From Methylobacterium frigidaeris (GTDB taxonomy: Bacteria > Pseudomonadota > Alphaproteobacteria > Rhizobiales > Beijerinckiaceae), in contig NZ_BPQJ01000003.1 of the NCBI RefSeq assembly GCF_022179185.1, positions 152,459 through 216,458 of the forward strand: DNA of 64,000 nucleotides. The letters run 5' to 3'. The position numbers and the translations under genes were made by a program. The notes below the pieces were generated by a model. It worked only from the letters and a program-made list of their open reading frames with translations. It did not search any database and was not told the origin of the DNA. This document shows positions 36,321 to 44,632 of the stretch, in pieces; the first letter of the stretch is position 1; the number at the start of each line of letters is the position of its first letter.

Positions 36321-37477
36321 TCCCGATCATCAAGCCGAGCCTCGGCGAGGCCGAGGTCGAGGCGGCGAGCGCCGTCATCCGCTCCGGCTGGCTCACGCAG
36401 GGGCCGCAGGTCGCCTCCTTCGAGGCCGAGTTCGCAGCCGCGGTCGGTGCGCCCCACGCCTGCGCGGTCTCGAACTGCACCACGGCCCTGCACCTAGGCC
36501 TGCTCGCCGCCGGCGTCGGGCCCGGCGACGAGGTCATCACCGTCAGCCACACCTTCATCGCCTGCGCCAACGCCATCCGGCAATGCGGGGCCGAGCCGGT
36601 GCTGGTCGACATCGATCCCGTCACCCTCACCATCGACCCGGACCTGGCGGAAGCCGCGGTCACGCCGCGCACCAAGGCGATCCTCGCGGTGCACCAGATC
36701 GGCATGCCCTGCGACATGGGCCGGCTGGTCGGCATCGCGCGACGGCACGGCCTGCGCCTCGTCGAGGACGCCGCCTGCGCCATCGGCTCGGAGATCCGGG
36801 TCGACGGGGAGTGGCAGCGGATCGGCCGGCCGCTCGGGGACGTCGCCTGCTTCTCGATGCATCCGCGCAAGATCCTCACCACCGGCGAGGGCGGCATGCT
36901 GGTCACCCGCCACGCCGCCTGGGACCGGCAATTCCGGCTCTGGCGCCAGCACGGCATGGGCGTATCGGACGTTGCCCGCCACGCCAGCCGCGCCGTGGTG
37001 TTCGAGGATTACCCCACGACCGGATACAACTACCGATTGACCGACCTTCAGGCGGCGATCGGCCGGGTGCAGCTCGCGCGGCTCGACGCCATCGTGGCGG
37101 AGCGCCGGCGCCTCGCCGGCCTTTACGCGGAGGCGCTGGCGGGCTTGGCCCTCGCGGTCCCGGCCGAGCCGGACTGGGCCCGATCGAACTGGCAGAGCTA
37201 TGCCGTGCGCCTGGGCGAGGGGGCCGATCAAGTTGCGGTGATGCAGGGCCTGCTCGACCGCGGCATCGCCAGCCGCCGCGGCGTGATGTGCATCCATCTC
37301 GAGCCGGCCTATGCCAACCTGAGCTTGCGCGCGCCCCTCCCCCATTCGGAGGCCGCGCGCGACCGCTGCATCCTGCTGCCGCTCTATGCCGGCATGGGGG
37401 AAGAGACCGTCCACGCCGTCGCGAGCGCCCTGGCGGACGCCCTGGCGGGTCGCCCAGCCCTGCCCCTCAGCGCCTAA
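36317..37477 (+). CDS. Second DegT/DnrJ-type aminotransferase
   Basis: A 386-residue PLP aminotransferase close to perosamine synthase/PseC-type enzymes. It shows KPSLGEAEVEAASAVIRSGW and LTQGPQVASFEAEFA. CAVSNCTTALHLGLLAAGVG, LVEDAACAIGSE and the lysine region CFSMHPRKILTTGEGGML follow. The SMHPRK-LTTGEGGM pattern points to the 4-amination branch, unlike the first aminotransferase. The GTG start overlaps the epimerase stop, so the epimerase probably supplies its substrate. It ends the operon just before a strong terminator. Confidence 0.9.
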   Translation: MIPIIKPSLGEAEVEAASAVIRSGWLTQGPQVASFEAEFAAAVGAPHACAVSNCTTALHLGLLAAGVGPGDEVITVSHTFIACANAIRQCGAEPVLVDIDPVTLTIDPDLAEAAVTPRTKAILAVHQIGMPCDMGRLVGIARRHGLRLVEDAACAIGSEIRVDGEWQRIGRPLGDVACFSMHPRKILTTGEGGMLVTRHAAWDRQFRLWRQHGMGVSDVARHASRAVVFEDYPTTGYNYRLTDLQAAIGRVQLARLDAIVAERRRLAGLYAEALAGLALAVPAEPDWARSNWQSYAVRLGEGADQVAVMQGLLDRGIASRRGVMCIHLEPAYANLSLRAPLPHSEAARDRCILLPLYAGMGEETVHAVASALADALAGRPALPLSA

Positions 37478-37505
37478 GCCCCTGGTGCCTCGCCGAGACG
37501 CAGCA

Positions 37506-37536
37506 GCGGCGGGCGTGAGCCCGCCGCTTTTCTTTT
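37506..37536 (+). terminator. Terminator of the amino-sugar operon
   Basis: A perfect 9-base stem (GCGGCGGGC and GCCCGCCGC) with a GTGA loop, followed by TTTT-C-TTTT, 28 bases after the last stop. It is one of the clearest rho-independent terminators in the window. Confidence 0.92.
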
Positions 37537-38336
37537 CTGGTCTGGATCGACGCGTTGCAACAATTACCGTTAAAAATTATCAAACGATATGGTTGACTGA
37601 ACATGCCTCTGATGATTGTTGAGCACGGCTGAAGCGCGCTGCCTTAGAGCGGCAATGTCAGATTATATACATAGATTAGTGTATGGGGGCGACGATGAGA
37701 TGGATCGAGGACGACGGGTGGATGCCGTTCTCCGCCTGCTTCCTGCCAGGATCGGCGCATGCTGCGCCGTTCTGGAAGCCGCCGTCCGAGAACCGGGCCG
37801 CCGCTGACGCGCGGCGGTGCTGATCCGTCACGGTCCAGACATGTGCCGACAGCCCGTGGCACGAGGGGCTTCACGCCGATTCGTCAAACGTTGAAGACAA
37901 ATATTATCTGAGTATAAGACGCCCGGGGACAATCCGATGTCCTGTCGGGCGTCTTTGCGCGCTTGCACAACATGCTGTAACGTCAATACTGTTCCTGGGT
38001 GGATCGCGCAATACACGTCTTGCGTGTGTATCAAAGAGCTGATTTTTGGCGTGGATCAATCAAAGCTGCAGCACTCATCAGTGCAAGTCGGCCTAGATCA
38101 CCATATTAAGGATTGTAACTGTTCTTTGGGCGTGTTAGGACTGAAATCAGGAGGGGCGGGCGGATGCGGCGGCCAGATCGACTGGATCATGCAGTCGAGG
38201 GCTCGGTGGCGCCGGCTGCCTTCACAGATCGGTTCCGGAAAAGGGATGGCATCGCGCGGTTTTGCCGTGTCGTGACCATCGCTCCGAGAGACGCATCCAA
38301 CAATAATGATCGATCGTACAGTGGTGGAGGTGAAGC
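37537..38336. other. AT-richer, gene-poor stretch upstream of the LuxR-type regulator
   Basis: About 800 bases, visibly lower in GC than its surroundings. Possible small frames exist: 37655..37807 plus (50 codons, MSDYIHRLVYG) and 38164..38400 plus (78 codons, preceded by AGGAGG but overlapping the regulator start). Neither looks convincingly coding. A second terminator (37916-37955) without an obvious upstream gene suggests a small RNA or short transcript. A weak inverted repeat ACACG/CGTGT lies at 38013-38027. Confidence 0.5.
37916..37955. terminator. Two-stage hairpin, bidirectional terminator
   Basis: A 10-base outer stem (AAGACGCCCG and CGGGCGTCTT, 37916-37925 and 37946-37955) encloses an inner 5-base stem, GGACA/TGTCC, with an ATCCGA loop. 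A and T runs flank it, so it could end transcription from either side. No recognised gene lies immediately on either side. Confidence 0.7.
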
Positions 38337-39098
38337 ATGTCGACGCCTGCTCTCGTTGATTACGGCCTCGCTTCGCGGGGCCGCAGACTGGTCGAAGTGA
38401 GTGACACCGTGGTGGAGGCGTTCGAGTCCGGCGAAGAGGTCGGCTTGAAGCCTGCCATCGCGATCATCGAGCCGCGGCAGCTGGTGCGGGAATGCCTGCG
38501 CAACTGCCTCGCCGAAGCAATCCCGGACCACGACGTCGTGACCTTCGCGTCGATCGACGAGTGGGAGCGGGGCAACGTCGGCCACAAGACCGGCGACCTA
38601 GTGGTGCTCTACTACGATCCCCGCGAGGCCGGCCGCGGCGCCGCCCAGCGCGAGGCCGCCCTGCGCTCGCGGATCGGGCCGAATACCAGCCTGGTCCTGC
38701 TCTGCGACAGCGAGGATCCGGGCGAGATCGTCGAGCGCCTCAACGAGGGCGCCCGCGGCTACATCCCCACCAATGTCAGCCTGAAGGTGGCGATCGAGGC
38801 GATGCGCCTGGTGCGGGCCGGTGGCGTCTTCGTGCCGGCGAGCTGCCTGCTGCAGCGCCGGGGCGGGCCCGAGGAAGCCGGCACGGCCGATCCCCGCAGC
38901 CAGTTCACTCCGCGCCAGACCGCGGTGCTGGAACAGCTGCAGAAGGGCAAGGCGAACAAGATCATCGCCTTCGAGCTCAACATGAAGGAGAGCACCGTCA
39001 AGGTGCACGTCCGCAACATCATGCGCAAGGTCGGCGCGACCAACCGGACCGAAGTGGCGATCCGGGCATTCGAATCCCGCACCGACCTCAAGCTGTAG
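38337..39098 (+). CDS. LuxR/NarL-type regulator with a degenerate receiver domain
   Basis: A 253-residue transcription regulator. Residues 38-160 have the alternating layout of a CheY-like receiver, but the usual phospho-acceptor position reads VVLYYDP (Tyr92-Tyr93-Asp94) and the conserved lysine region reads GYIPTNV. It may thus be phosphorylation independent. The C-terminal LuxR helix-turn-helix is normal (FTPRQTAVLEQLQKGKANKI, IAFELNMKESTVKVHVRNIM). GGAGG lies 7 bases before the ATG. It lies between two polysaccharide regions and may control them; that is inference. Confidence 0.88.
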   Translation: MSTPALVDYGLASRGRRLVEVSDTVVEAFESGEEVGLKPAIAIIEPRQLVRECLRNCLAEAIPDHDVVTFASIDEWERGNVGHKTGDLVVLYYDPREAGRGAAQREAALRSRIGPNTSLVLLCDSEDPGEIVERLNEGARGYIPTNVSLKVAIEAMRLVRAGGVFVPASCLLQRRGGPEEAGTADPRSQFTPRQTAVLEQLQKGKANKIIAFELNMKESTVKVHVRNIMRKVGATNRTEVAIRAFESRTDLKL

Positions 39099-39523
39099 CC
39101 CAGGGGGCGCGGGGGAGATCTTCCGCGCGGTCCCGCCCGGGGCGAGTCCCCGCTATCCCATCGTGTTGCCCGTCCTCCGACGCGGTCGAGCCGGCCGGCG
39201 TCGGATTATCATTTCATCGCTGAGCAGCCGCGACCTGATGGTGCTCAACGTCATCGATCCGGGATGGGCTCTCTTTATAGTTTCAGTCGGTAGATCTACG
39301 GCTCTTCTGAACGGGCTGATCATTCATCGTGATCCTACCCTTTCCCGGACGACCGCAGCGCCAGCGCACGGAGATCCGGAATCCGGCCGTCAGACCTGCC
39401 GCGAAGCGGCTCCCCCGGTGGCAGACGTCAGGACGCGTCGCGACTTCCTGCGCTGGATCGCGTGCCGCTTCGCTGCCGTCGTCCGGGAGCGGGGGCGGAA
39501 CGACGAGAAGTCCGGCAGGCTCC
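39099..39523. other. Intergenic region after the LuxR-type regulator
   Basis: About 425 bases with no supported gene. The regulator and the minus-strand secreted-protein gene converge here. A short AT-rich patch lies near 39270-39320 (TTTATAGTTTCAG), but I find no clean terminator. Confidence 0.45.
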
Positions 39524-40663
39524 TCACTCGCCCTTGAGCGGCGGCGGCGGGGCGGTCACGCGGGGGCCGGGGCCGCCCGGATGGGCGGCGTCGTTGTTGG
39601 TCACCATCGCCAGGACCGACAGGATCTTGTCCTTGTCCGATTGCAGGTGGTTGATCTGCTGCTCGGTGCAGCCCTCCTCCAGGTAGGCGATCACCAGGGT
39701 GCGGGCGGCGGTGTCGGTGATGTAGCCGCCGAAATCCTGGAACGCCCGGGCGAGCGCCCGCCCCTCCGGGGTCGTGAGGCCGAGGCGGCCGAGATCGACC
39801 TGCGGCGGGATCGCGAACAGCGCCCCCATCGGGATCACGCCGGTATGCGCATTGTGCCCGCCCCCGTCGGTGGAGGAGGCCGGCCAGACGATACGGGTCG
39901 GGCTCGCCTGGCTGGTGCTCGCCGCCATCGCGATGGCGTGGCGGATCTCGCCCCGGTCGAGCTCGGCCCGGCGCACCAGGCCGCCGACGAGCGAGCCGCC
40001 GAAGGCGCGCACGCCCTCCGCGGCGCCGGGCGTCGCGGCGATGCCGCTGCCGCGCAGGTCGGTGCGGACGAGGTACTGCGCCGAGTAGAGGTTGCGGGCC
40101 GGGTCGTGGGCGCCGAGCCACATCTCGTAGGCGTAGCGGCCCTCCGCGTCGACGAGCACCGCGTGCCGGTCGGTGCCGCCCAGGAACGCGATGCCGGGCG
40201 GGGTGCGCAAGGTGAACCGGCCGCCGCCCGGGCTGCCGCCGTGGGGCCAAGGCACGGTCGGCGGTCGTCCGCGATAGGTCCAGGTCCGCTCCGGGTCGTT
40301 CGGCCCCTGGCGGTAGATCCCGAAGGCGTGGCCGCCGATCCACGCATAGGCCCCCGCCGGCCCGCCGGCATTCTGGTTGCGCAGGAGCGCCGTCTCGGCG
40401 GCGTCGCCGGGCTGGAACGTGGCCCCGCGGCCGAGCGGCGTGTTCCAGATGCTCGTCGACGCGAAGGGCTGCGCCACCGGATCGCGGAACGGGTCTTCGG
40501 CCCGCGCAGGGGCGGTCAGCAGGGCGAGACCGAGCGCCAGGCAGGCCTGTGTCGGCAGGCCGACGCTTCGTCCGCCGAGGGTCCTGCCGGGTCGCGGATC
40601 CCGGTCGCAGAACCGGCCGCCACGTCTGCGGAATCGGCTTGTGGCGGCAGCGGAACGGTGCAT
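39524..40663 (-). CDS. Secreted protein of unknown function
   Basis: A 379-residue exported protein. A long Arg-rich n-region precedes a signal core (ACLALGLALLTAPARAED). The mature part starts with PFASTSIWNTPLGRGATFQP and contains GGHAFGIYRQGPNDPERTW, GGRFTLRTPPGIAFLGGTDR and STDGGGHNAHTGVIPMGALF. The pattern, conserved-looking Gly/Trp/His patches and beta-rich composition suggest an extracellular or periplasmic polysaccharide-related protein, but I know of no characterised member. The start is uncertain; no shorter Met places the signal at residue 1. It is divergent from a glycosyltransferase. Confidence 0.75.
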   Translation of the reverse strand: MHRSAAATSRFRRRGGRFCDRDPRPGRTLGGRSVGLPTQACLALGLALLTAPARAEDPFRDPVAQPFASTSIWNTPLGRGATFQPGDAAETALLRNQNAGGPAGAYAWIGGHAFGIYRQGPNDPERTWTYRGRPPTVPWPHGGSPGGGRFTLRTPPGIAFLGGTDRHAVLVDAEGRYAYEMWLGAHDPARNLYSAQYLVRTDLRGSGIAATPGAAEGVRAFGGSLVGGLVRRAELDRGEIRHAIAMAASTSQASPTRIVWPASSTDGGGHNAHTGVIPMGALFAIPPQVDLGRLGLTTPEGRALARAFQDFGGYITDTAARTLVIAYLEEGCTEQQINHLQSDKDKILSVLAMVTNNDAAHPGGPGPRVTAPPPPLKGE

Positions 40664-40911
40664 CGGCGCGGATCTCCCGGCAGCAACGACGGCAGGGTAG
40701 CGGGCCGGCGCGTCGCGCGAAGCGTCGCCTTCGGGGCGCCTGCCGCCCCGGATCTCAACCGGACGGTGCGCCGCCTCTGCACCTTTCGGTGGTACCCGCC
40801 GCCTTTCTCGGGGGACGAGCCGCCGGATTGTCCCGCTCCGGCTCAGTCTGGCGGCGATTAAGCTCCCCGGTTGCGGCCTCGGCCGTGCTCGAGCGAGGAA
40901 GCGGGTCGACC

Positions 40912-42003
40912 ATGACGGCAGGCGGTTCGATGCAGTGGATCCTCGCGGTTCCCTTCCTGCAAGACGAGGGCGGCGACTGGATTCCCCGCCATGTCGGCGG
41001 GCCCCATCGCTTCGTGACGGCACCGGCGCCCTATTCCCACGACCGTTCGCGGGCCGTGACCGGCGCGTCGGAATGGTCCGACTACCTGCGCCACGCCTGG
41101 CAGGCCTGGCGCCTGGTGCGGGCGGCGCCCCGGGGCAGCGCCGGCCTGATGACCGGCTTCCCGCAGCTCGCCGTGACCGCGGCCCTGCTCAAGCGCATCC
41201 TCGGGCGGCGGGACGTGCCCCTCGTCGCCTGGTGCTTCAACCTCGGCCGGACGCCGGGGGGCTGGAAGGCGCGCCTCGCCCGGGCGGTGCTGGACCAGGT
41301 CGACGTGTTCGTGGTGCATTCCCGCCGCGAGGTCGCGCTCTACGCCGAATGGCTGAACCTGCCCCGCGACCGGTTCGTGTTCGTGCCCCTGTCGATCCAC
41401 GACGAGCCGCGCGAGACGCACGAGGACGAGGCCGCGCCCTTCGTGCTCGCCATGGGCTCGGCCAACCGGGATTACGCCACCCTGGCGGCCGCGATCGCGC
41501 CGCTGGGCCTGCCCACCGTGATCGTCGCCGGCGCTCACGCCGTCGCGGGCCTCGATCTCCCGCCGAACGTCACGGTGCGCAGCGGCCTCACCATCGCCGA
41601 GTGCCACGACCTGTGCGGCCGGGCCCGGGTCAACGTCGTGCCCCTGCGCAACACCGCCTTCACCTCGGGCCAGGTCACGGTGCTCGAGGCGATGATGCTG
41701 GGAAAGCCCGTCGTGGCGACCCGCGCCGCCGGGACCGAGGATTACGTGATCGAGGGCGAGAACGGCTTCCTGGTGCCGCCGGAGGACCCCGCTTCCCTCG
41801 CCGCCGCCATCGCGGCCCTGTGGGACGATCCCGCCGCCCGGAGCCGCCTCGGCGCGGGCGCGCGCCGCACCGTCGCGGAGGGCACCACCTTCCCGGCGGT
41901 CGCACCCGCGATGGCGGCGGTGCTCGAGACGGCGCGGGTACGGGCGGCGGGCCTGCCGGGCCCCGCGGTATCGGGTGGTTCGTCGCGGATCCAGGTCGGT
42001 TGA
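40912..42003 (+). CDS. Glycosyltransferase, GT4-like
   Basis: A 363-residue GT-B-fold glycosyltransferase. The C-terminal nucleotide-sugar half is recognisable: FVLAMGSANRDYATLAAAIA, NVVPLRNTAFTSGQVTVLEA, MMLGKPVVATRAAGTEDYV and EGENGFLVPPEDPASLAAAI. The classical E-x7-E is replaced by SGQVTVLEAM, with one clear Glu. It should add a sugar to the lipid-linked repeat unit of the exopolysaccharide. Starts at ATG 40912 or ATG 40930 are both possible. The stop is followed by a 15-base perfect palindrome. Confidence 0.88.
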   Translation: MTAGGSMQWILAVPFLQDEGGDWIPRHVGGPHRFVTAPAPYSHDRSRAVTGASEWSDYLRHAWQAWRLVRAAPRGSAGLMTGFPQLAVTAALLKRILGRRDVPLVAWCFNLGRTPGGWKARLARAVLDQVDVFVVHSRREVALYAEWLNLPRDRFVFVPLSIHDEPRETHEDEAAPFVLAMGSANRDYATLAAAIAPLGLPTVIVAGAHAVAGLDLPPNVTVRSGLTIAECHDLCGRARVNVVPLRNTAFTSGQVTVLEAMMLGKPVVATRAAGTEDYVIEGENGFLVPPEDPASLAAAIAALWDDPAARSRLGAGARRTVAEGTTFPAVAPAMAAVLETARVRAAGLPGPAVSGGSSRIQVG

Positions 42004-42055
42004 CCGACGCCCGAGAGCCTTGATCGCTTCGAGCGGCGCTTCGTTCAAATCTTCA

Positions 42056-42096
42056 AAGTCGTTCCGGGGCCGCGCGGCGGAGCCCCGGAACGACTT
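42056..42096. repeat. REP-like palindrome, 15-base perfect stem
   Basis: AAGTCGTTCCGGGGC and GCCCCGGAACGACTT flank an 11-base loop, 52 bases after the GT4 stop. It shares its TTCCGGGGCCGCG core with 46084-46114. It may end both convergent transcripts. Confidence 0.75.
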
Positions 42097-42173
42097 GGAT
42101 AGGCGTCAACTCTGTCCGTGCGAGCCGGACCGGGTTCGAGCAAGCGTGCCGGGGACCTTTCATCCCCGACGCC

Positions 42174-42215
42174 ATGGCCCTACCCCCATGGCCCTACCCC
42201 CATGGCCCTACCCCA
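42174..42215. repeat. Three tandem copies of a 14-base unit at a gene end
   Basis: ATGGCCCTACCCCC occurs at 42174, 42188 and 42202 (the last copy with one change). The stop codon of the minus-strand glycosyltransferase (42208-42210) lies in the right-hand copy; the other two are downstream. Confidence 0.85.
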
Positions 42216-43407
42216 TTGTGGGCCCCTCCCCGGCCCGCTCGGTCCGCACCCAGTCCGTCTGCCTCCGGACCGCGAAGCGCGCCAGGATTCCGGCCTTGCC
42301 GGCGACGAGGCGCGGCGCGGCCGCGAGGTCCTGCCACCGCACCAGGCCACGGCCCCAGCGCCGGGCCGCGAGACAGAGGGCGAGGACGAGGATGGCGAGG
42401 CTGGCCGCCGTGATCAGCAGCGGCCCCGCCCCGCCGCCGAGGGCCCACCAAGCGAGGGCGAGGCCGGCGAGCCCGGCCTCCGCCAGCGCGAGGGTCACCA
42501 GGGGCAGAACGCAGAGGTCGAGGGCCATGGCGGCGAGCCGGGCATCGCCGCGGTGCAGGGCGGCGCGGAGAAGCCTGCCGGCATAGGGCAGGATCAGCGA
42601 CAGGTGGCCGTGCTCCCAGCGCGTCTGCTGCGCCCGCCGTGCCGCCGCGCCGGCGGGGAGCGCGCTCGTCACCTCGGCCTGCGGACAGAAGCGGGGTGGA
42701 TGGCCGGCCAGCGCCAGGTCGAGGCCGAGCTTGAGGTCCTCGGCGAGGTGCCCGTTCGCCAGCCCGACCGTGGCGAGGAGGCGGGTCGGCACCGCGAAGC
42801 CGGTGCCCGAGATGCCGCAGGGCCAGCCGAGGCGGCTCCCCCCCAGGGGGCGGCCGATCTGCTTCACCACCGTGGCGAAGGTCGCGAGGCGCAACGCGGA
42901 GGAGGCCTGCGGCGGTGGCTCGAGACGGTAGGCCGCCTGGACCGGCCCGTCGAGGGCGGCGCTCAGGCGCGCGATCCGGTCGAGAGCGGCCGGCGCCAGG
43001 GCGCAGTCGGCATCCACCACCACCAGGGTCTCGGGCAGGCCGGTGCGGGCGAGGTGGCGATAGCCGGCATCGAGGGCGTAGCCCTTGCCGCGCCGCTCAG
43101 GGTCGTGGCGCTCCACCACCTCGGCCCCGGCGGTTCGGGCGGCGACGGCGGTGGCGTCGCGGCAATTGTCGGCCACGACCAGGAGGCGGTCGCCGGGGCC
43201 GAGGCCGGGGCGGAGGGCCGCCACCGTGGCGGCGATCTGTCCGGCCTCGTCATGGGCCGGGACCAGCACGGCCAGGGACGGCCGGCGCGCGGCCATCGGC
43301 GCAGGGCGCAAGGGCGGCAGCGAGGCCACCACCTGCGCGGCGAGGACCAGGACCGGCACCGCGGCGGCGAGCGCCAGGGCGCAGAAGAAAAGATCGATGA
43401 GGGTCAT
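42208..43407 (-). CDS. Membrane glycosyltransferase, GT2 family
   Basis: A 399-residue inner-membrane GT2 enzyme. One N-terminal membrane segment (IDLFFCALALAAAVPVLVLA) is followed by the GT-A domain: LAVLVPAHDEAGQIAATVAA, VVADNCRDATA, then VVDADCAL (the DxD), GTGFAVP and the QTRWEHGH (Q/RxxRW-like) motif. About three C-terminal membrane segments follow. Such processive-type enzymes build exopolysaccharides or extend lipid-linked sugars. The start is uncertain: the ATG at 43407 has no good ribosome-binding site, and an upstream ATG at 43470 is possible. The C-terminus runs into a tandem repeat. Confidence 0.88.
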   Translation of the reverse strand: MTLIDLFFCALALAAAVPVLVLAAQVVASLPPLRPAPMAARRPSLAVLVPAHDEAGQIAATVAALRPGLGPGDRLLVVADNCRDATAVAARTAGAEVVERHDPERRGKGYALDAGYRHLARTGLPETLVVVDADCALAPAALDRIARLSAALDGPVQAAYRLEPPPQASSALRLATFATVVKQIGRPLGGSRLGWPCGISGTGFAVPTRLLATVGLANGHLAEDLKLGLDLALAGHPPRFCPQAEVTSALPAGAAARRAQQTRWEHGHLSLILPYAGRLLRAALHRGDARLAAMALDLCVLPLVTLALAEAGLAGLALAWWALGGGAGPLLITAASLAILVLALCLAARRWGRGLVRWQDLAAAPRLVAGKAGILARFAVRRQTDWVRTERAGEGPTMG

Positions 43408-43484
43408 CGGGGTCAAAAATCCTCGAACCAAGAATCCTCGCCCGGCCACGCGGGCGCGCAGCCGGGACATGACGGCATGGCGAT

Positions 43485-44318
43485 TCAGTAGGCGGCTTGC
43501 GGGCGGAAGATCTCGCGCAGCGTCATCCCGAGGATGATCAGGTCGAGCAGCAGCGACCAATGCTCGATATAGGCGAGATCAAGATCGACTCGGCGCTGCA
43601 TCGCGGCGGCGTTCGGCGTCTCGCCGCGGCAACCGCGCACCTGGGCCCAGCCGGTGATGCCCGGGCGCACCGCGTGGCGCTCGGCGTAGCGGGCGACGGT
43701 GACGGTGAATTCCGCGTCATGCGCCATCGCGTGGGGCCGCGGCCCGACCAGGGACATCGATCCGAGGAGCACGTTCACGAGCTGGGGCAGCTCGTCGAGG
43801 CTGGTGCGGCGCAGGACGCGGCCGATGCGGGTCACCCGCGGGTCGTCGCGCCGGGCCTGGCGGATCACGCTGCCGTTCTCGCAGCAGGTCATGGTGCGGA
43901 ACTTCCACACCCGGAACGGCCGGTTGCCGAGGCCGATGCGGCTCTGGCGAAACAGCACCGGGCCGGGTGAATCGCACTTGATCAGCACCGCAATGACGAG
44001 GAAGAACGGCAGCAGCAGGATCAACCCGAGGACGGCGCCCACCACGTCGAGGACGCGCTTGGCGACCAGGCCCGCCCCGGGCCGGCGTGCGATCGCCGGA
44101 CGGGCTCGGGCGACGACCGGCGCGGTGCCGGCCTCGACCGCCGGCGTGAGCGCCAGGGTCCCGGAGCTCAGCGCTCCCGGGGTCAGAAGCCCCGGGGCGA
44201 GCAGGAGCGAGAGGCCGCCGGCCGGCACCGCCCCCCCGATCCCGCTCCCGGCAATCCCGTTACTGCCAAGTTCATCACCACCGCCCACGCGGGATTGCGG
44301 TCGTGCTCCACGAGCCAT
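43485..44318 (-). CDS. ExoY-like sugar-phosphate (priming) transferase
   Basis: A 277-residue bacterial sugar transferase that moves a hexose-1-phosphate onto undecaprenyl phosphate, the first step of exopolysaccharide repeat synthesis. After about 80 low-complexity residues comes one membrane segment (VLGLILLLPFFLVIAVLIKC). The catalytic part follows: SPGPVLFRQSRIGLGNRPFR, VWKFRTM, TSLDELPQLVNVLLGSMSLV and GPRPHAMAHD. RPGITGWAQVRG and the final LDLAYIEHWSLLLDL are family hallmarks. It is the short ExoY form without the four-helix N-terminal part of WbaP. It lies 77 bases from the GT2 gene. Confidence 0.92.
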   Translation of the reverse strand: MARGARPQSRVGGGDELGSNGIAGSGIGGAVPAGGLSLLLAPGLLTPGALSSGTLALTPAVEAGTAPVVARARPAIARRPGAGLVAKRVLDVVGAVLGLILLLPFFLVIAVLIKCDSPGPVLFRQSRIGLGNRPFRVWKFRTMTCCENGSVIRQARRDDPRVTRIGRVLRRTSLDELPQLVNVLLGSMSLVGPRPHAMAHDAEFTVTVARYAERHAVRPGITGWAQVRGCRGETPNAAAMQRRVDLDLAYIEHWSLLLDLIILGMTLREIFRPQAAY

Positions 44319-44632
44319 GCGCCGTCTCCACCGTTAACGAGCGATTAACGATAGGCAGAGGCGCGATGGTCAGGTCAATTTCACCACAATATCACACAGA
44401 TATACGTTGCTTTATCTTATGGTACCTCGTTCGGATGCAGGTATCTCACCAGAAGAAGCGAACGTGAACGTGGGTCGAAGAGGCAAGGCGCGGGGGGCGA
44501 TGCGGCACCTACCGCTTATTGGGAGGCTGCGCCGTTGCGCCGGACGGACGAGGGTTCCGGCATTATCCAGTACGAGCCCGGCATGGCGCGTGCCGGGCTG
44601 AGAGCCTGCCTGGACGAGAAGGCCTGATCCGC
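44319..44632. promoter_or_regulatory. Divergent promoter region of the exopolysaccharide genes
   Basis: About 310 bases, AT-rich near 44340-44440, between the priming transferase (minus) and the export protein (plus). Two TTAACGA direct repeats 11 bases apart (44333-44350) could bind a regulator. TTTCAC and TATACG spaced 16 bases apart (about 44379-44406) are a weak plus-strand promoter candidate. No gene seen. Confidence 0.4.

Noticed and set aside
38164..38400. 78-codon frame with AGGAGG upstream
   Set aside because: It overlaps the start of the LuxR-type gene in another frame and its translation looks non-coding; kept only as a note in the region entry.
42174..42215. Start of a CRISPR-like array
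   Set aside because: The 14-base units are directly adjacent with no spacers, so it is a simple tandem repeat.
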